Assembly (NCBI RefSeq): GCF_018294505.1
Contig: NC_057811.1
Span: 22,672,579-22,736,578, forward strand
Length of the DNA stretch: 64,000 nt
Direction of reading: 5' to 3'
Source of the DNA: Triticum aestivum
Lineage: Eukaryota; Streptophyta; Magnoliopsida; Poales; Poaceae
The translations under genes were made by a program, and so were the position numbers. Positions 45,602 to 57,204 of the stretch are shown in pieces. The notes under the pieces were generated by a model, which was given only the letters and a program-made list of their open reading frames with translations, did not search any database and had not been told where the DNA came from. Position 1 is the stretch's first letter. Every line of letters starts with the position of its first letter.

Positions 45602-48094
45602 GCATCCCCAAGCTTAACTCCTGCTCGTCCTCGAGTAGGTAAGTGATAAAAACAGAATTTTTGATGTGGAGTGTTGTTCATCAAGTCATATCATATTCTT
45701 TTCTTTATAGCATGGACATTTGGACTTTTATGTGATTCAAAGCAATAGTCTAGTTTTGACATAATAATTTAGATACTCAAGCATATCAACAAGCAACCAT
45801 GTCTTTCAAAATATCAACGCTAAAATAAGTTATCCCTAGCCCATCATGCTCAAACATTGATCCATTCATGAGACACACTCGCATATTAGCTACACCCAAT
45901 ACTTACTCACGATCATATTGCCTCCTAGTTAGTGCTTTTGTAAGATAAGATGGAGACTCAAATTCAAAAGTAAAAATTGCTTAAAGTAAAAGAAAGGCCC
46001 TTCGCAGAGGGAAGTAGGGATTTGTAGAGGTGCCAGAGCTCAAAACAAAAAATAGAGATAAAAACATTTTGGGAGGTGTATCCATCCCACCAACGAAAAC
46101 GACACAGAGTTCCGAACACTTTCCATGCTAGATATGCCACAGGCGGTTCCCAAACAGAAAATAAAGTTTATTCCTTTTCCACCATACTTTCACTTTCCAT
46201 GGCTAGCCGTATCCACGGGTGCCTTCCATACCAACACTTTCCAAGGAATTTATTATTTAACAACATAAAGTAAATTCATTTTTGCATTTCGGGACTGGGC
46301 ATCCCTAAAACCTTTGCCTTACTCTCGTGCAATGACAAGTGAATAAACACTCATCGTGAGAATAACACATGCACCATCGAAAATATTAGCCACCCGTTAC
46401 CATTCCGCGAGCGAAACAAACACACAAAAGAGAAGTTTATTTTGAAAATTAGAGATGGCACATGCAAATTTGCTTAGAACAGCAAAAGAATACCGCATAT
46501 AGGTAGATATAGTGGACTCATGTGGCAAAACTGGTCTAAAGGATTTTGGATGCACAAGTAGAGATCATACTTAGTGCAAAATGAAGGCTAGCAAAAAGAT
46601 TGAGAAGCGACCAACCAAGAAACGAATAATTTCATAAAGCAAGCATTAAGAATAATTAACACTGAATAATGCACCACAAGTAGGATATAATTTTCATTCC
46701 ATGTTTATTGACTTTCGTGCATGCATAGGGAATCACAAACCTTAACACCAATATTCTTACTTAAGCACAATTACTCATCAACATAACTCACATATCACAT
46801 CATCATATCTCAAAACTATTACTAAGAATCAAGTTTATTTTGTCCAATGATCTTCATGACATTTTTATTTATATCCTTCTTGGATATCTATCACTTTGGG
46901 ACTAATTTTTATGTGTTGCTTTTCATAAGCTCAAACAAATATAAGTGAAGATCATGAGCATAACAAATTTTCTTTCTCTGAAAATAATTTAAGTGAAGCA
47001 AGAGAGAATTTCTTCGAAATTTTACTAACTCTCAAATAAATCTAAGTGAAGCAAGAGAGCATTTCTTCAAAAATACTAAGCACACCGTGCTCAAAAAGAT
47101 ATAAGTGAAGCAGTAGAGCAAGTCCTAGCTCATAAAAGATTTAAGTGAAGCATAGAGAGCAATTCTAACAAGTCATGACATAATTTTGGCTCTCTCAAAT
47201 AGGTGTGTCCAGCAAGGATTCATGACTCAAAACACAAAATAGCACAAGCAAATACACATATCATACAAGACGCTCCAAGCAAAACACATATCATGTGATG
47301 AATAAAAATATAGCCTCGAGTAAAATACCGATGGTCGTTAGAAGAAAGAGGGGATGCCACTCGGGGGCAGCCCCAAGCTTAGTTGGTTGCTCATTCTTGG
47401 ATAATAGATTGGGATGCTAGGGCATCCACAAGCTTAGGCTCTTCTATCCTTCTTTCATCCATCGTAAGATAACCCAAAACTTGAAAACTTCAATCACACA
47501 AAACTCAACAAAACCTTCGTGAGATCCGTTAGTAAAAGAAAGAAAACCACTACTATAAGTGATGTGTCAAACCAATTAATATTTTGTTTTGTATTATATC
47601 TACTATATTCCAAATTTTCTATGGCAAAAACTCATCAAAGAAAACTATAGAGCCATCAAAATAAGCACACAACACAAAGAAAACAGAATCTGTCATAACA
47701 GAACAGTCTGTAGTAATCTGGAACTATCAAAAACTTCTGAAACTCAAAACATTCAGAAAAATTAGGACCACCTGGGTAATTTGTATATTAAACTTCTGCA
47801 AAAAGAATCAGGGTATAAGCTCTTTTCTGTGATTTATGAAAATTATTTTCGTGAGCGCAAAGTTTCTGTCTTTTTCAGCAAGATTAAACAACTATCACAC
47901 AAGAAGATCCTAAAGGCTTTACTTGGCACAAACACTAATTAAAACACAAAAAACACAATCATAACAGTAGCATAATTGTGTAAAAACACAAGAACATAAA
48001 ACAAAAAAGCAAAAATAAATTTTATTCATTGGGTTGCCTCCCAACAAGCGCTATAGTTTTACGCCCTTAGCTAGGCATAAAATTTCAACGATGC
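45602..48094 (-). other. Non-coding internal domain of element A
   Basis: Starts with the polypurine tract (minus AAGCTTGGGGATGC, 45602-45615). The following 2.5 kb has no ORF above 65 codons. It contains a conserved AAGTGAAGCA repeat cluster (46941-47152) and PPT-like copies at 47367-47380 and 47422-47435. Similar sequence occupies 57220-59950 of element E, so this non-coding DNA is a family trait and not random decay. Confidence 0.75.
46941..47152 (+). repeat. AAGTGAAGCA spaced repeats in element A
   Basis: AAGTGAAGCA occurs at 46991, 47044, 47103 and 47143, with a variant at 46943. Most are followed within a few bases by AGAG. Spacing is 40-59 bp. The same motif and arrangement occur in element E at 58969-59084. 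Confidence 0.75.
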
Positions 48095-48939
48095 TCACAC
48101 GAAAGATAATAATTGAAACACGAAGAGAGCATCATGAAACATGTGACAAACACATTTAAGTCTAACATACTTCCTATGCATAGGAATTTTATAGGAAAAC
48201 AAATCGTCAAGACAACAAATATCTAGCATATGCAAAGGAGAGGAATAAAACATTGAGAATCTCAACATAACGAGAGGTATTTTAGTAACATGAAAATTTC
48301 CACAACCATATTTTACTCTCTCATAATAATTATATGTAGGATCATAATCAAATTCAACAATATAACCATCACACAAAATATTCTCTTTATGATCCATATG
48401 CACACAAAGTTGACACTCTTCCAAAATAGTGGGATTATCATCAACTAAAGTCATGACCTCTCCAAGCCCACTTTTATCAAAAATTCCATAAGATTGAACA
48501 CTCTCCAAATATGTGGGATTATTTTCACCTAAAGTTGACACTCTTCCGAAACCACTTTCAATACTATTGCAAAAAGAATTATCAATAGCATATATATCAT
48601 GAGGCATAAATAAATTATCAAGATCATAAGAATCATTATCACCCCAATCATGATCATTGCAATAAGTAGTGGACATAGCAATATTAGCATCCCCAAGCTT
48701 GGGGTTTTGCATATTATTAGCACAATTGACAATAATAGAATTTATAGTAAAATCATTGCAATCATGCTTTTCATTCAAGGAGCTATCATGAATCACTTCA
48801 TAAATTTCTTCATCACAATTTTCAAATTCATGAATCTCAAGCAAAACTTCATAAAGATAATCAAGTGCACTCAAATCAATAGCAACTGGTTCAACATAAT
48901 TAGATCTCTTAAAAAATTAGCTAGTGGATGAGGATCCAT
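48095..48939 (-). pseudogene. Element A internal ORF, unknown protein, frameshifted near its start
   Basis: An acidic, Asp/Asn-rich ORF of about 259 codons reads from 48874 to 48095 but has no ATG. The likely start ATG is at 48937-48939 in another frame (MDPHPLANFLRD), and a one-base loss near 48911 separates the two. Two internal repeats of about 20 residues (107-126 and 135-154 of the long frame) share the pattern SG-x-G-x-V-x-TL...NPT-x-LE. No gag, zinc-knuckle or enzyme motif is visible. It occupies the gag position, about 225 bp after the PBS. Function unknown; the coherent length suggests selection in the family before this copy decayed. Confidence 0.6.
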
Positions 48940-49163
48940 ATCAATAGATTATTAGCAAGCAAAGATGCAAGCAAATAGAAGGCACATGGTAACACAAGTA
49001 GAGATAGCAAACAAGAGATCTGACGGGAAAAAGGCGAACGAAAAAGAGGGCGAATAAAACGGCAAATTTTTGTGAAATGGGGGGAGAGGAAAACGAGAGG
49101 CAAATAATGTAAATTGCGAGGAGATGAGATTTTTGATTAGGAACCTGGTTATGTCGAAGATCC

Positions 49164-49181
49164 TCCCCGGCAACGGCGCCA
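49164..49181 (-). other. PBS of element A, tRNA-Asp type
   Basis: Minus-strand TGGCGCCGTTGCCGGGGA is complementary to the 18-nt 3' end of plant tRNA-Asp, as in Athila-type Gypsy elements. It lies 10 bases from the LTR end at 49192. Confidence 0.9.
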
Positions 49182-49191
49182 GAAATTCCCT

Positions 49192-50783
49192 TGATGATGT
49201 CTGCTAGGACTACGTCGGTATTTCCCCCAAGAGGAGAGGACGATGTAGCACAGCGACAGTAGGTATTTCCCTCAGTTATGAAACCAAGGTATCGAACCAG
49301 TAGGAGAACCAAGCAACAAAACGTAAACAGCCCTTGCACACAAATAACAACCACTCGCAACCCCACGTGTTAAAGGGGTTGTCAATCCCTTTCGGGTAAC
49401 GGCGCCAGAAATTGGCGAGGAGACGGGAGAAAATTGTAATAGATTGAAATAATAGATCGCAAATAAAATAAAGTGCAGCAAAGTATTTTTGTGTTTTTGG
49501 TCTAATAGATCTGAATAAAAAATGCAAAGGAAAAGTAGATCGCAGGGCAAATATATGAGAAAGAAGACCCGGGGGCCGTAGGTTTCACTAGTGGCTTCTC
49601 TCGAGAAAAATAGCAAACGGTGGGTAAACAAATTACTGTTGGGAAATTGATAGAACTTCAAATAATTATGACTATATTCAGGCAATGATCATTACATAGG
49701 CATCACGTCCAAGATTAGTAGACCGACTCCTGCCTACATCTACTACTATTACTCCACACATCGACCGCTGTCCAGCATGCATCTAGTGTATTAAGTTCAT
49801 AGAAAAACGGAGTAATGCAATAAGAACGATGACATGATGTAGACAAGATCCATTTATCTATTGCGGCAGATATTAGATCTCGTCTTTTTATCCTTAGTAG
49901 CAACGATACATACGTGTCGGTTCCCTTTCTGTCACTGGGATCAAGCACCGTAAGATCGAACCCACTACCGGGCACCTCTTCCCATTGCAAGACAAATAGC
50001 TCAAGTTGGCCAAAAACAAACCAAACATCAGAGAAGAAATACGAGGCTATAAGACACACATATAAGAGATCGAAGAAACTCAAATAACTTCCATGGATAT
50101 AAAAATATATGACTGATCATAAACTTGAAGTTCATCAGGTCCAACAAACACACCGCAAAAGGACTTACATCATATGGATCTCCAAGAGACCATTGTATTG
50201 AGAATCAAAAGAGAGAGAGGAAGCCATCTAGCTACTAACTACGGACCCGTAGGTCTACAAACAACTACTCACGCATCATCGGAGAGGCACCAATGGAAGT
50301 GGTGAACCCCTCCGTGACGGTGTCTAGATTGGATCTGGTGGTTCTGGACTCTGCGGCGGCTAGATGAATATTTTTCGACTCCCCTAGGGTTCTAGTAGTT
50401 TTGGGGTATTTATAGAGCAAAGAGTTGGTCCGGGGGGCACCAGAGGTGGGCACAACCCACCAGGGCGCGCCTGGGCCTCCTGGCGCGCCCTGGTGGGTTG
50501 TCCCCTCCTCGGGACTCCCCCGAGGTGCAACCAGGGCCCATCTTCTTCCTTCTGGCCCATAAAAAATCTCCGTAAAGTTTCGGGGCATTTGGACTCCGTT
50601 TGATATTGATTTCCTGCGATGTAAAAAACATGGAAAAAACAGCAACTGGCACTTGGCACTATGTCAATAGGTTAGTACCAAAAAATGATATAAAATGACT
50701 ATAAAATGATTATAAAACATCCAAGATTGATAATAAAATAGCATGGAACAACCAAAATTTATAGATACGTTGGAGACGTATCA
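49192..50783 (-). repeat. 5' LTR of element A (uninterrupted)
   Basis: 1592 bp, followed by the gtgat target duplication (50784-50788). It preserves the empty site of Copia C (aatat at 50104-50108 inside ggatataaaaatatatgact). Short ORFs on minus are LTR translation without family resemblance. Confidence 0.93.
50407..50414 (-). promoter_or_regulatory. TATA box in the 5' LTR of element A
   Basis: TATAAATA on minus, in the middle of the LTR and downstream of a GC-rich tract, the expected place for an LTR promoter. Confidence 0.55.
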
Positions 50784-53700
50784 GTGATCGACAATCATCT
50801 CTGTCGGTTTGGAAACTAGCGTCGGCGTAACCCCTTACGACGAGCTCTTCCTCACCTCCACAAACTAGGAACATCTCTTTAGTCCTTTTCAGGTACTTCA
50901 AAATAGTCTTTACCGCTGCCCAGTGACTCTCACCTAGGTTGGCCTGGTTTCTGCTTGTTAGGCTTATTGCGAAAGCAACATCAGGTCGTGTACATATCAT
51001 GGCATACATGATGGATCCGATTGCCGAGGCATACAGAATCCTACTCATCCTACTTCGCTCATCAAATGTCAAAGGACTCTGAGTCTCTCTTAGCCTTATA
51101 CCGTGTGAGAGTGGCAAGAATCCTTTCTTTGCCTCACTCATGTTGAACCGCTTCAACACTTTATCTATGTACGTGCTCTGGCTTAAGCCGAGCAGCCTCC
51201 TCAATCTATCTCTATAGATCTTAATGCCTAAAATATACACTGCCTCACCAAGTTCCTTCATCGAAAACTTGCCATTCAATGACTCCTTGACCGATTTCAA
51301 CATCGAAACATCGTTTCCGATCAACAATATGTCATCCACATACAAGATCAAAAACACTATCGAGCTCCCACTTAACTTCTTGTATAAACAAGCGTCCTCT
51401 TCACTTTTGATGAAACCGAGACCAGTGACAACCTCATCAAAACTTGCCATTGAAGGAAAGCCGTCTTGACATCCATCTGCCATATCTCATAATCGAGATA
51501 TGCAGCTATAGCTAGTACGATCCTCACCGACTTCAGCATCGCTACCAGCGAGTAAGTCTCGTCGTAGTCAATTCCTTGAACTTGTCCATAAACCTTTGCA
51601 ACAAGCCGAGTTTTGTGGATCTAAACATTTCCATCCACATCGGTTTTCTCCTTAAAGACCCATTTGCAACCAATGGTTGTTACGCCAGACCGCGGATCAA
51701 CCAAGTCCCAGACTTGATTCTCATCCATGGACTTTAACTCGGATCTTATGGCCTCCATCCATGCCTCGGAATCTGGGCTCACCATCGCTTCTGCATGCGT
51801 GTCTGGCTCGTCGCTTCCTAGCAACAATACATCACGCACTTTGCGCAATCTTTCCGACCTCCGTGGTTCCGGTGCCCCTTCCACTATGGGTTCCCTGACT
51901 GACTTCGGTATGATCTCATCACTAGCCGAGCCGTCCCCGAGTGGTCCTCGAATTTTTTCGAGTCGGACCATCCTCCCACTGGCCACCCGACTGAGAAACT
52001 CTTTCTCAAGGAAAACCCTATTCCAAGCAACAAACACTTTGTTCTCTTCCCGGTTGTAGAAGCTATATCCCAAGGTTTCCCTTGGATATCCCACGAATAT
52101 GCATTTATCCGACTTGGTTGTAAGCTTGTCTAACATAAGTCGCTTGACAAATGCTTCAAAACCCCAAATCTTTAGAAAAGACAAACTGGGACTCTTCCCG
52201 GTCCACATCTCATGTAGTGTCTTTTCTACGGATTTTGATGGTACCCTGTTAAGTGTGAAAGCTGCAGTTTCTAGAGCGTATCCCCAGAATGACAAGGGTA
52301 AATCCGATTTGCTCATCATAGACCAGACCATGTCCAACAAAGGTCCTATTCCTCTGTTCTGACACGCCGTTTCTTTGTGGCGTACCCAGAGGTGTGAGCT
52401 GAGGTACTATATATACCTCGGCATTTCAGATGATCATCAAACTCCTGGCTCATGTACTCACCTCCACGATCAGATCGTAGAATCTTTACAGTCTTGCCGA
52501 GCTGATTCTCAACCTCGTTCTAAAACTCTTTGAACTTTTCGAAAGTTTCCGACTTGTGCCTCATCAAATAGATATATCCATATCTACTCAAGTCGTCGGT
52601 AAAAGTCACGAAGTACTGATAGCCACCTCTGGCAGTTGTGCTCATTGGTCCCCACACATCACTGTGTATCAGTTCCAACAGCTCGAACGCCATCTCGCAA
52701 CTCTTTGGAAAGGAGACTTAGTCATCTTGCCGAGCAAGCTTGATTCGCATGTCTCGAACGACCCGAAGTCGGACGAAGTTAGGAGCCCATCATCATGGAG
52801 CTTCTACATGAGTTTCAGACTAATGTGTCCAAGCCGGCAATGCCCAGAAATATGTCGGATTTATCTCATTAGGCTTATGCCTAGTGACACTCACGTTATA
52901 GACCAGTTCCTATTCCAGATTCAACATATATAGCCCATCAACAATGCGTGCATAGTCGTGGAACATACCATTCAAATAAAATGAACAACCATTGTCCTTT
53001 AAATTGAATTCATAACCCTGACTCATCAAGCATGAGGCAGAAATAATGTTCCGACTAAGTGCAGGAAGTTATAACAATTATTCAACTCCAAAATAAAACC
53101 AGAAGGAAGCTGGAGCTGCATCATGCCGACCTCCAACGCAGCAACTCTTGCTTTGGTGCCGACCCTAATGTCAATCTCCCCTTGTGCCACACGCCTAGTT
53201 CTTACCAGCCCCTGCATCGAGTTGCAAATATGAACTAGCGATCCGGTATCGAATACCCAACTACTAGGTATGTCAGCAAGGCAAATGTCTATAACATATG
53301 CAACAAGTGTACCTTTGCCTGAAGAAGCATTTCTGGCCTTCTTGCCATGCTCTGCAAGCCACTTGCTATAGTTCCTCTTCCAATGACCAGTTTCCTTGCA
53401 ATGATAGCAAATGGTCTTCGAGTCCGATCCTGACTTCGGCGCAGCGGCGGAGGTTACCATCTTTGTGCCTTTTGCCGTAGCCTTCTTCTTGGACCAACTC
53501 TTCTTGAACTTGCCTGAGTTCTGCACCATCAACACTTGATGCGTGCCTTTCTTAATATCCTGATCTACCACCTTAAGCATCCCATGCAATTCAGTGAGCT
53601 TCTTATCCATGCCATGCATATGATAGTTCAAGATGAACGTCCCATAGCTAGGAGGAAGAGAACCCAGAACTGCATCTGTAGCCAGCTCATCCAAGAGCGG

Positions 53701-54137
53701 GAAGCCCAACCGATACAAAGCTTGCACGCATGCGGGCTCAGTGGATCACCTTCCTTCAGCTTACAATCCATCAAGGATTGCCAGACATTGAACCTTTCAG
53801 TCCTAGCATGCACCTAAAACATTCTCTTGAGACTCTCGATCATATCGAAAGCCCCAACATCTTCGAAATGCTGCTGCAAATCGGGCTCCATACAAGCCAG
53901 CATGAGACAGCTGATCTCGTTTGATTCATCAACGAGTTTCTGGTAGGCATTCCTGGTTGTGGCATTAGCATTATCGGCAGGTTCCTCTGGAAGTGGATCC
54001 TCTAGGACATGTTCCTTTTTATCATTCATGAGAACAATTCTCAAATTTCTATACCAGGTGGTAAAGTTTGTTCCATTCAGTTTATCCTTCTCCAGAATTT
54101 ATTTCAATGCAAAGTTGGGTTGAGTAGGTGGTGCCAT
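50784..54137 (-). pseudogene. Copia B gag-pol, main part
   Basis: Read on minus from an ATG at 54135-54137, with a stop 12 codons later. Gag: KLNGTNFTTWYRNLRIVL and SCLMLACMEPDLQQHFE, frameshift near 53810, then FILNYHMHGMDKKLTELHGM; zinc knuckle CYHCKETGHWKRNY with Tyr (53368-53370) for the last Cys. Protease WVFDTGS near 53255. Integrase from about 52900 (HSDVCGPM, SDRGGEY, GTPQRNGVSEQRNRT) with stops. RT from about 51760 (WVFKEKTDVDG, AIAAYLDYEIWQMDVKTAFL) to YVDDILLIGND near 51340. RNase H GYADASFQTD at about 50800, where element A interrupts. Several stops and frameshifts make it non-functional. It continues at 15702-15279. Confidence 0.9.
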
Positions 54138-55259
54138 TGATCTACAACAGAAAAATATGCAATCACTAAGCAATGTGTTTATGTAGAGTAATTCAAGCCT
54201 AAACAAAAATACTCCCACTGAAGTCAGCATCCCTCGGCAAACTCTCAGTGATTCAGGATCCGACTAGCACATGTGACTAGTGAGCTTTAGCATCACTGCT
54301 AGGCAACATGCCTATCCGGTAAGCAACTCCTTGCTAATCGTATCTCTATATGACTCATGTCGGTCGGGTAGGTATCTTATACCCCGGCTCCCGACCTCCT
54401 TTGCCACAAGGCCCAAAACCGTTTTGTTAGCCTTGTCAAGTTAATCTGATGCAGTGCATGTCCGTGTACGACACGAACCCTTCAGTTCAAGGACACCCAG
54501 CAGCACCCCAATTTTATGAGCCCACTACTAAACGTACTTGACGTGCAAAGGTGCAACATCGGGGATGGCAATTCGCTTGATATTCATGAGGGATCTTTCT
54601 ACCATTTTAACATGCATAGAAATAAAGAAGCATAACAATCACAAATAAACACATATTGTGAAATAGTATGGCTCCTTCATGGATGTTCTTCCAGGTCGGC
54701 TCTGACTCCGATGACCATGTACGAACTCCATCTTGTTTGTCACGACAGGACGCCAAGCCACCAACCTGATCTCTATAATCCAACTACTACAACTAGTAAT
54801 GAATTTTACATAGAGTCACAAGTCGAAACGCAGGTCGTTATACATTATAATGACAGCACTTTGGCTCCTACCGGCTGACAAATATGACACGCAGGCCATG
54901 TATAAATTACACACATGCATCACATACACATGAGCCATACTATTCACATCAAACCTGCAAAAACAAGGTTACGCATAGAATCGCATTCTACCGGTTTGAG
55001 TGATTGTGTATAAAGTACAAGGTGCTACGCATAGGGCGGTCCCGATGGCGGATACCGACTGGTAGAGGTAGGTTGTGTCACGACCTCATCGATTTTGAGT
55101 GACAGAAAACATAGCCACATCGATCCCCATGTGCAGTTGATCTCATCAACCGTGCACACACCGATCTCATCAACGACAACAGATCTCATCTGCCGCCTCC
55201 ACATATCTAATATGCATACGATCCGAATCCAAATCCTATAGCAGTGGCTCTGATACCAC
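54138..55259 (-). other. Untranslated leader and PBS of Copia B
   Basis: About 1.1 kb between the 5' LTR and gag. PBS TGGTATCAGAGCC (minus, 55246-55258; initiator-Met tRNA type) lies two bases from the LTR. No ORF of note. Confidence 0.8.
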
Positions 55260-55633
55260 AGTTGGGTTCTACGGTAGGATGCGTTGACTGCAAATTTAAA
55301 GAAATTCCTACGCGCAGAACAACCAAGAACATGCAACGGGAGATGGATCACAGTTTGTTACCACTAGACGCACAGTGCTGTGCAGCGGAAGAATAGTTGA
55401 GGTAGCGCATCCGCGTGGTCCGTCTCCTCCTCGTCCGATCTCCCTCGAACAGCCGATCGTCGGATCCCACGTACAGGTTCGCCAGAGTGGCGTAGGTGCA
55501 CCACCTCTAACGGTATCCGCGTGTGCAGGAGGAACACCGTGCGGCGGACTGCTAGGTCCGATCACACAGTAGGCGGCGAGTGGACGTGGCTATTCGCAAC
55601 ACATGCAAACCCTAGTGACAGCGCCGAAGTGAT
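55260..55633 (-). repeat. 5' LTR of Copia B, left portion
   Basis: Matches 13840-14211 of the intact LTR. The outermost base is A where the other LTR has T, so the minus-strand CA end has mutated. It ends at gtgat (55629-55633), the left target duplication of element E. Confidence 0.9.
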
Positions 55634-57204
55634 TGCTACCTCTTGAGCACTGCGTTGGTTTTTCCCTTGAAGAGGAAAGGGTGATGCAGTAAAGTAGCGT
55701 AAGTATTTTCCTCAGTTTTTGAGAACCAAGGTATCAATCCAGTAGGAGACCACGCTCAAGTCCCTTGCACCTACACAAACAAATAAGAACCTCGCAACCA
55801 ACGCGATAAAGGGGTTGTCAATCCATTCACGGTCACTTACGAGAGTGAGATCTGATAGATATGATAAGATAATATTTTTGGTATTTTTATGATAAAGATG
55901 CAAAGTAAAATAAAGGCAATAAAAATAACTAAGTGTCAGAAGATTAATATGATGGAGAATAGACCCGGGGGCCATAGGTTTCACTAGTGGCTTATCTCAA
56001 GAGCATAAGTATTACGCTGGGTGAACAAATTACTGGCGAGCAATTGATAGAATTGAGCATAGTTATGAGAATATCTAGGTATGATCATGTATATAGGCAT
56101 CACGTCCGTGACAAGTAGACCGACTCCTGCCTGCATCTACTACTATTACTCCACACATCGACCGCTATCCAGCATGCATCTAGAGTATTAAGTTCATAAG
56201 AACGGAGTAACGCTTTAAGCAAGATGACATGATGTAGAGGGCTAAACTCATGCAATATGATATAAACCCCATCTTGTTCTCCTCGATGGCAACAATACAA
56301 TACGGGTCGTTTCCCTTACTGTCACTGGGATCGAGCACCGCAAGATTGAACCCAAAGCTACGCACTTCTCCCATTGCAAGAAAGATCAATCTAGTAGGCC
56401 AAACCAAACTGATAATTCGAAGAGACTTGCAAAGATAAACAATCATACATAAAAGAATTCAGAGAAGATTCAAACATTGTTCATAGATAAACTTGATCAT
56501 AAACCCACAATTCATCGGTCCCGACAAACACACCGCAAAAGAAGATTACATCGAATAGATCTCCACGAGAATCGTGGAGAACTTTGTATTGAGATCCAAA
56601 GAGAGAGAAGAAGCCATCTAGCTAATAACTATGGACCCGAAGGTCTGAGGTAAACTACTCACACATCATCGGAGAGGCTATGGTGTTGATGTAGAAGCCC
56701 TCCGTGATCAATGCCCCCTTCGGCAGGACGCCTGAAAAGGCCCCAAGATGGGATCTCACGGGTACAGAAGGTTGCGGCAGTGGAATTAGGTTTTCGTGGA
56801 AGCTTCTGTTGGTTTGGGGGTACGTAGGTATATATAGGAGGAGGAAGTACGTCGGTGGAGCAACGTGGGCCCCATGAGGGTGGAGGGCGCGCCCAGGGGG
56901 GTTGGCGCGCCCCCTGCCTTATGCTCTCCTTGTTGATTTCTTGACGTAGACTCCAAGTCCTCTGGATCACGTTTGTTCCGAAAATCACGTTCCCGAAGGT
57001 TTCATTACGTTTGGACTCCGTTTGATATTCTTTTTCTGCGAAACACTGAAATAGGCAAAAAACAGCAATTTGGACTGGGCCTCCGGTTAATAGGTTAGTC
57101 CCAAAAATAATATAAAAGTGTATAATAAAGCCCATTAAACATCCAAACAGAATATAATATAGCATGGAACAATCAAAAATTATAGATATGTTGGAGACGT
57201 ATCA
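55634..57204 (-). repeat. 3' LTR of element E
   Basis: 1571 bp, near-identical to 61090-62667. It contains the minus-strand TATATATA box near 56830-56837. Its outer end (TGCTACCTC...) differs from that of element A (TGATGATGTC...), while the central and inner parts are recognisably related. Confidence 0.93.

Larger units (their letters stand above)
15708..50783 (-). mobile_element. Sabrina-like Gypsy element A, minus, non-autonomous, interrupted by C
   Basis: LTRs read on minus TGATACGTCTCCAACGTATC ... CAGACATCATCA. Right (5') LTR 49192-50783; left (3') LTR 15708-16628 plus 44957-45601. Perfect TSD gtgat at 15703-15707 and 50784-50788. PBS matches the tRNA-Asp 3' end (49164-49181). PPT AAGCTTGGGGATGC (minus, 45602-45615). 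The internal domain (45602-49191) has one broken ORF but no protease, integrase or RT, so mobility would have needed a partner element. The family name Sabrina is from recollection of Triticeae repeats. Confidence 0.9.
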
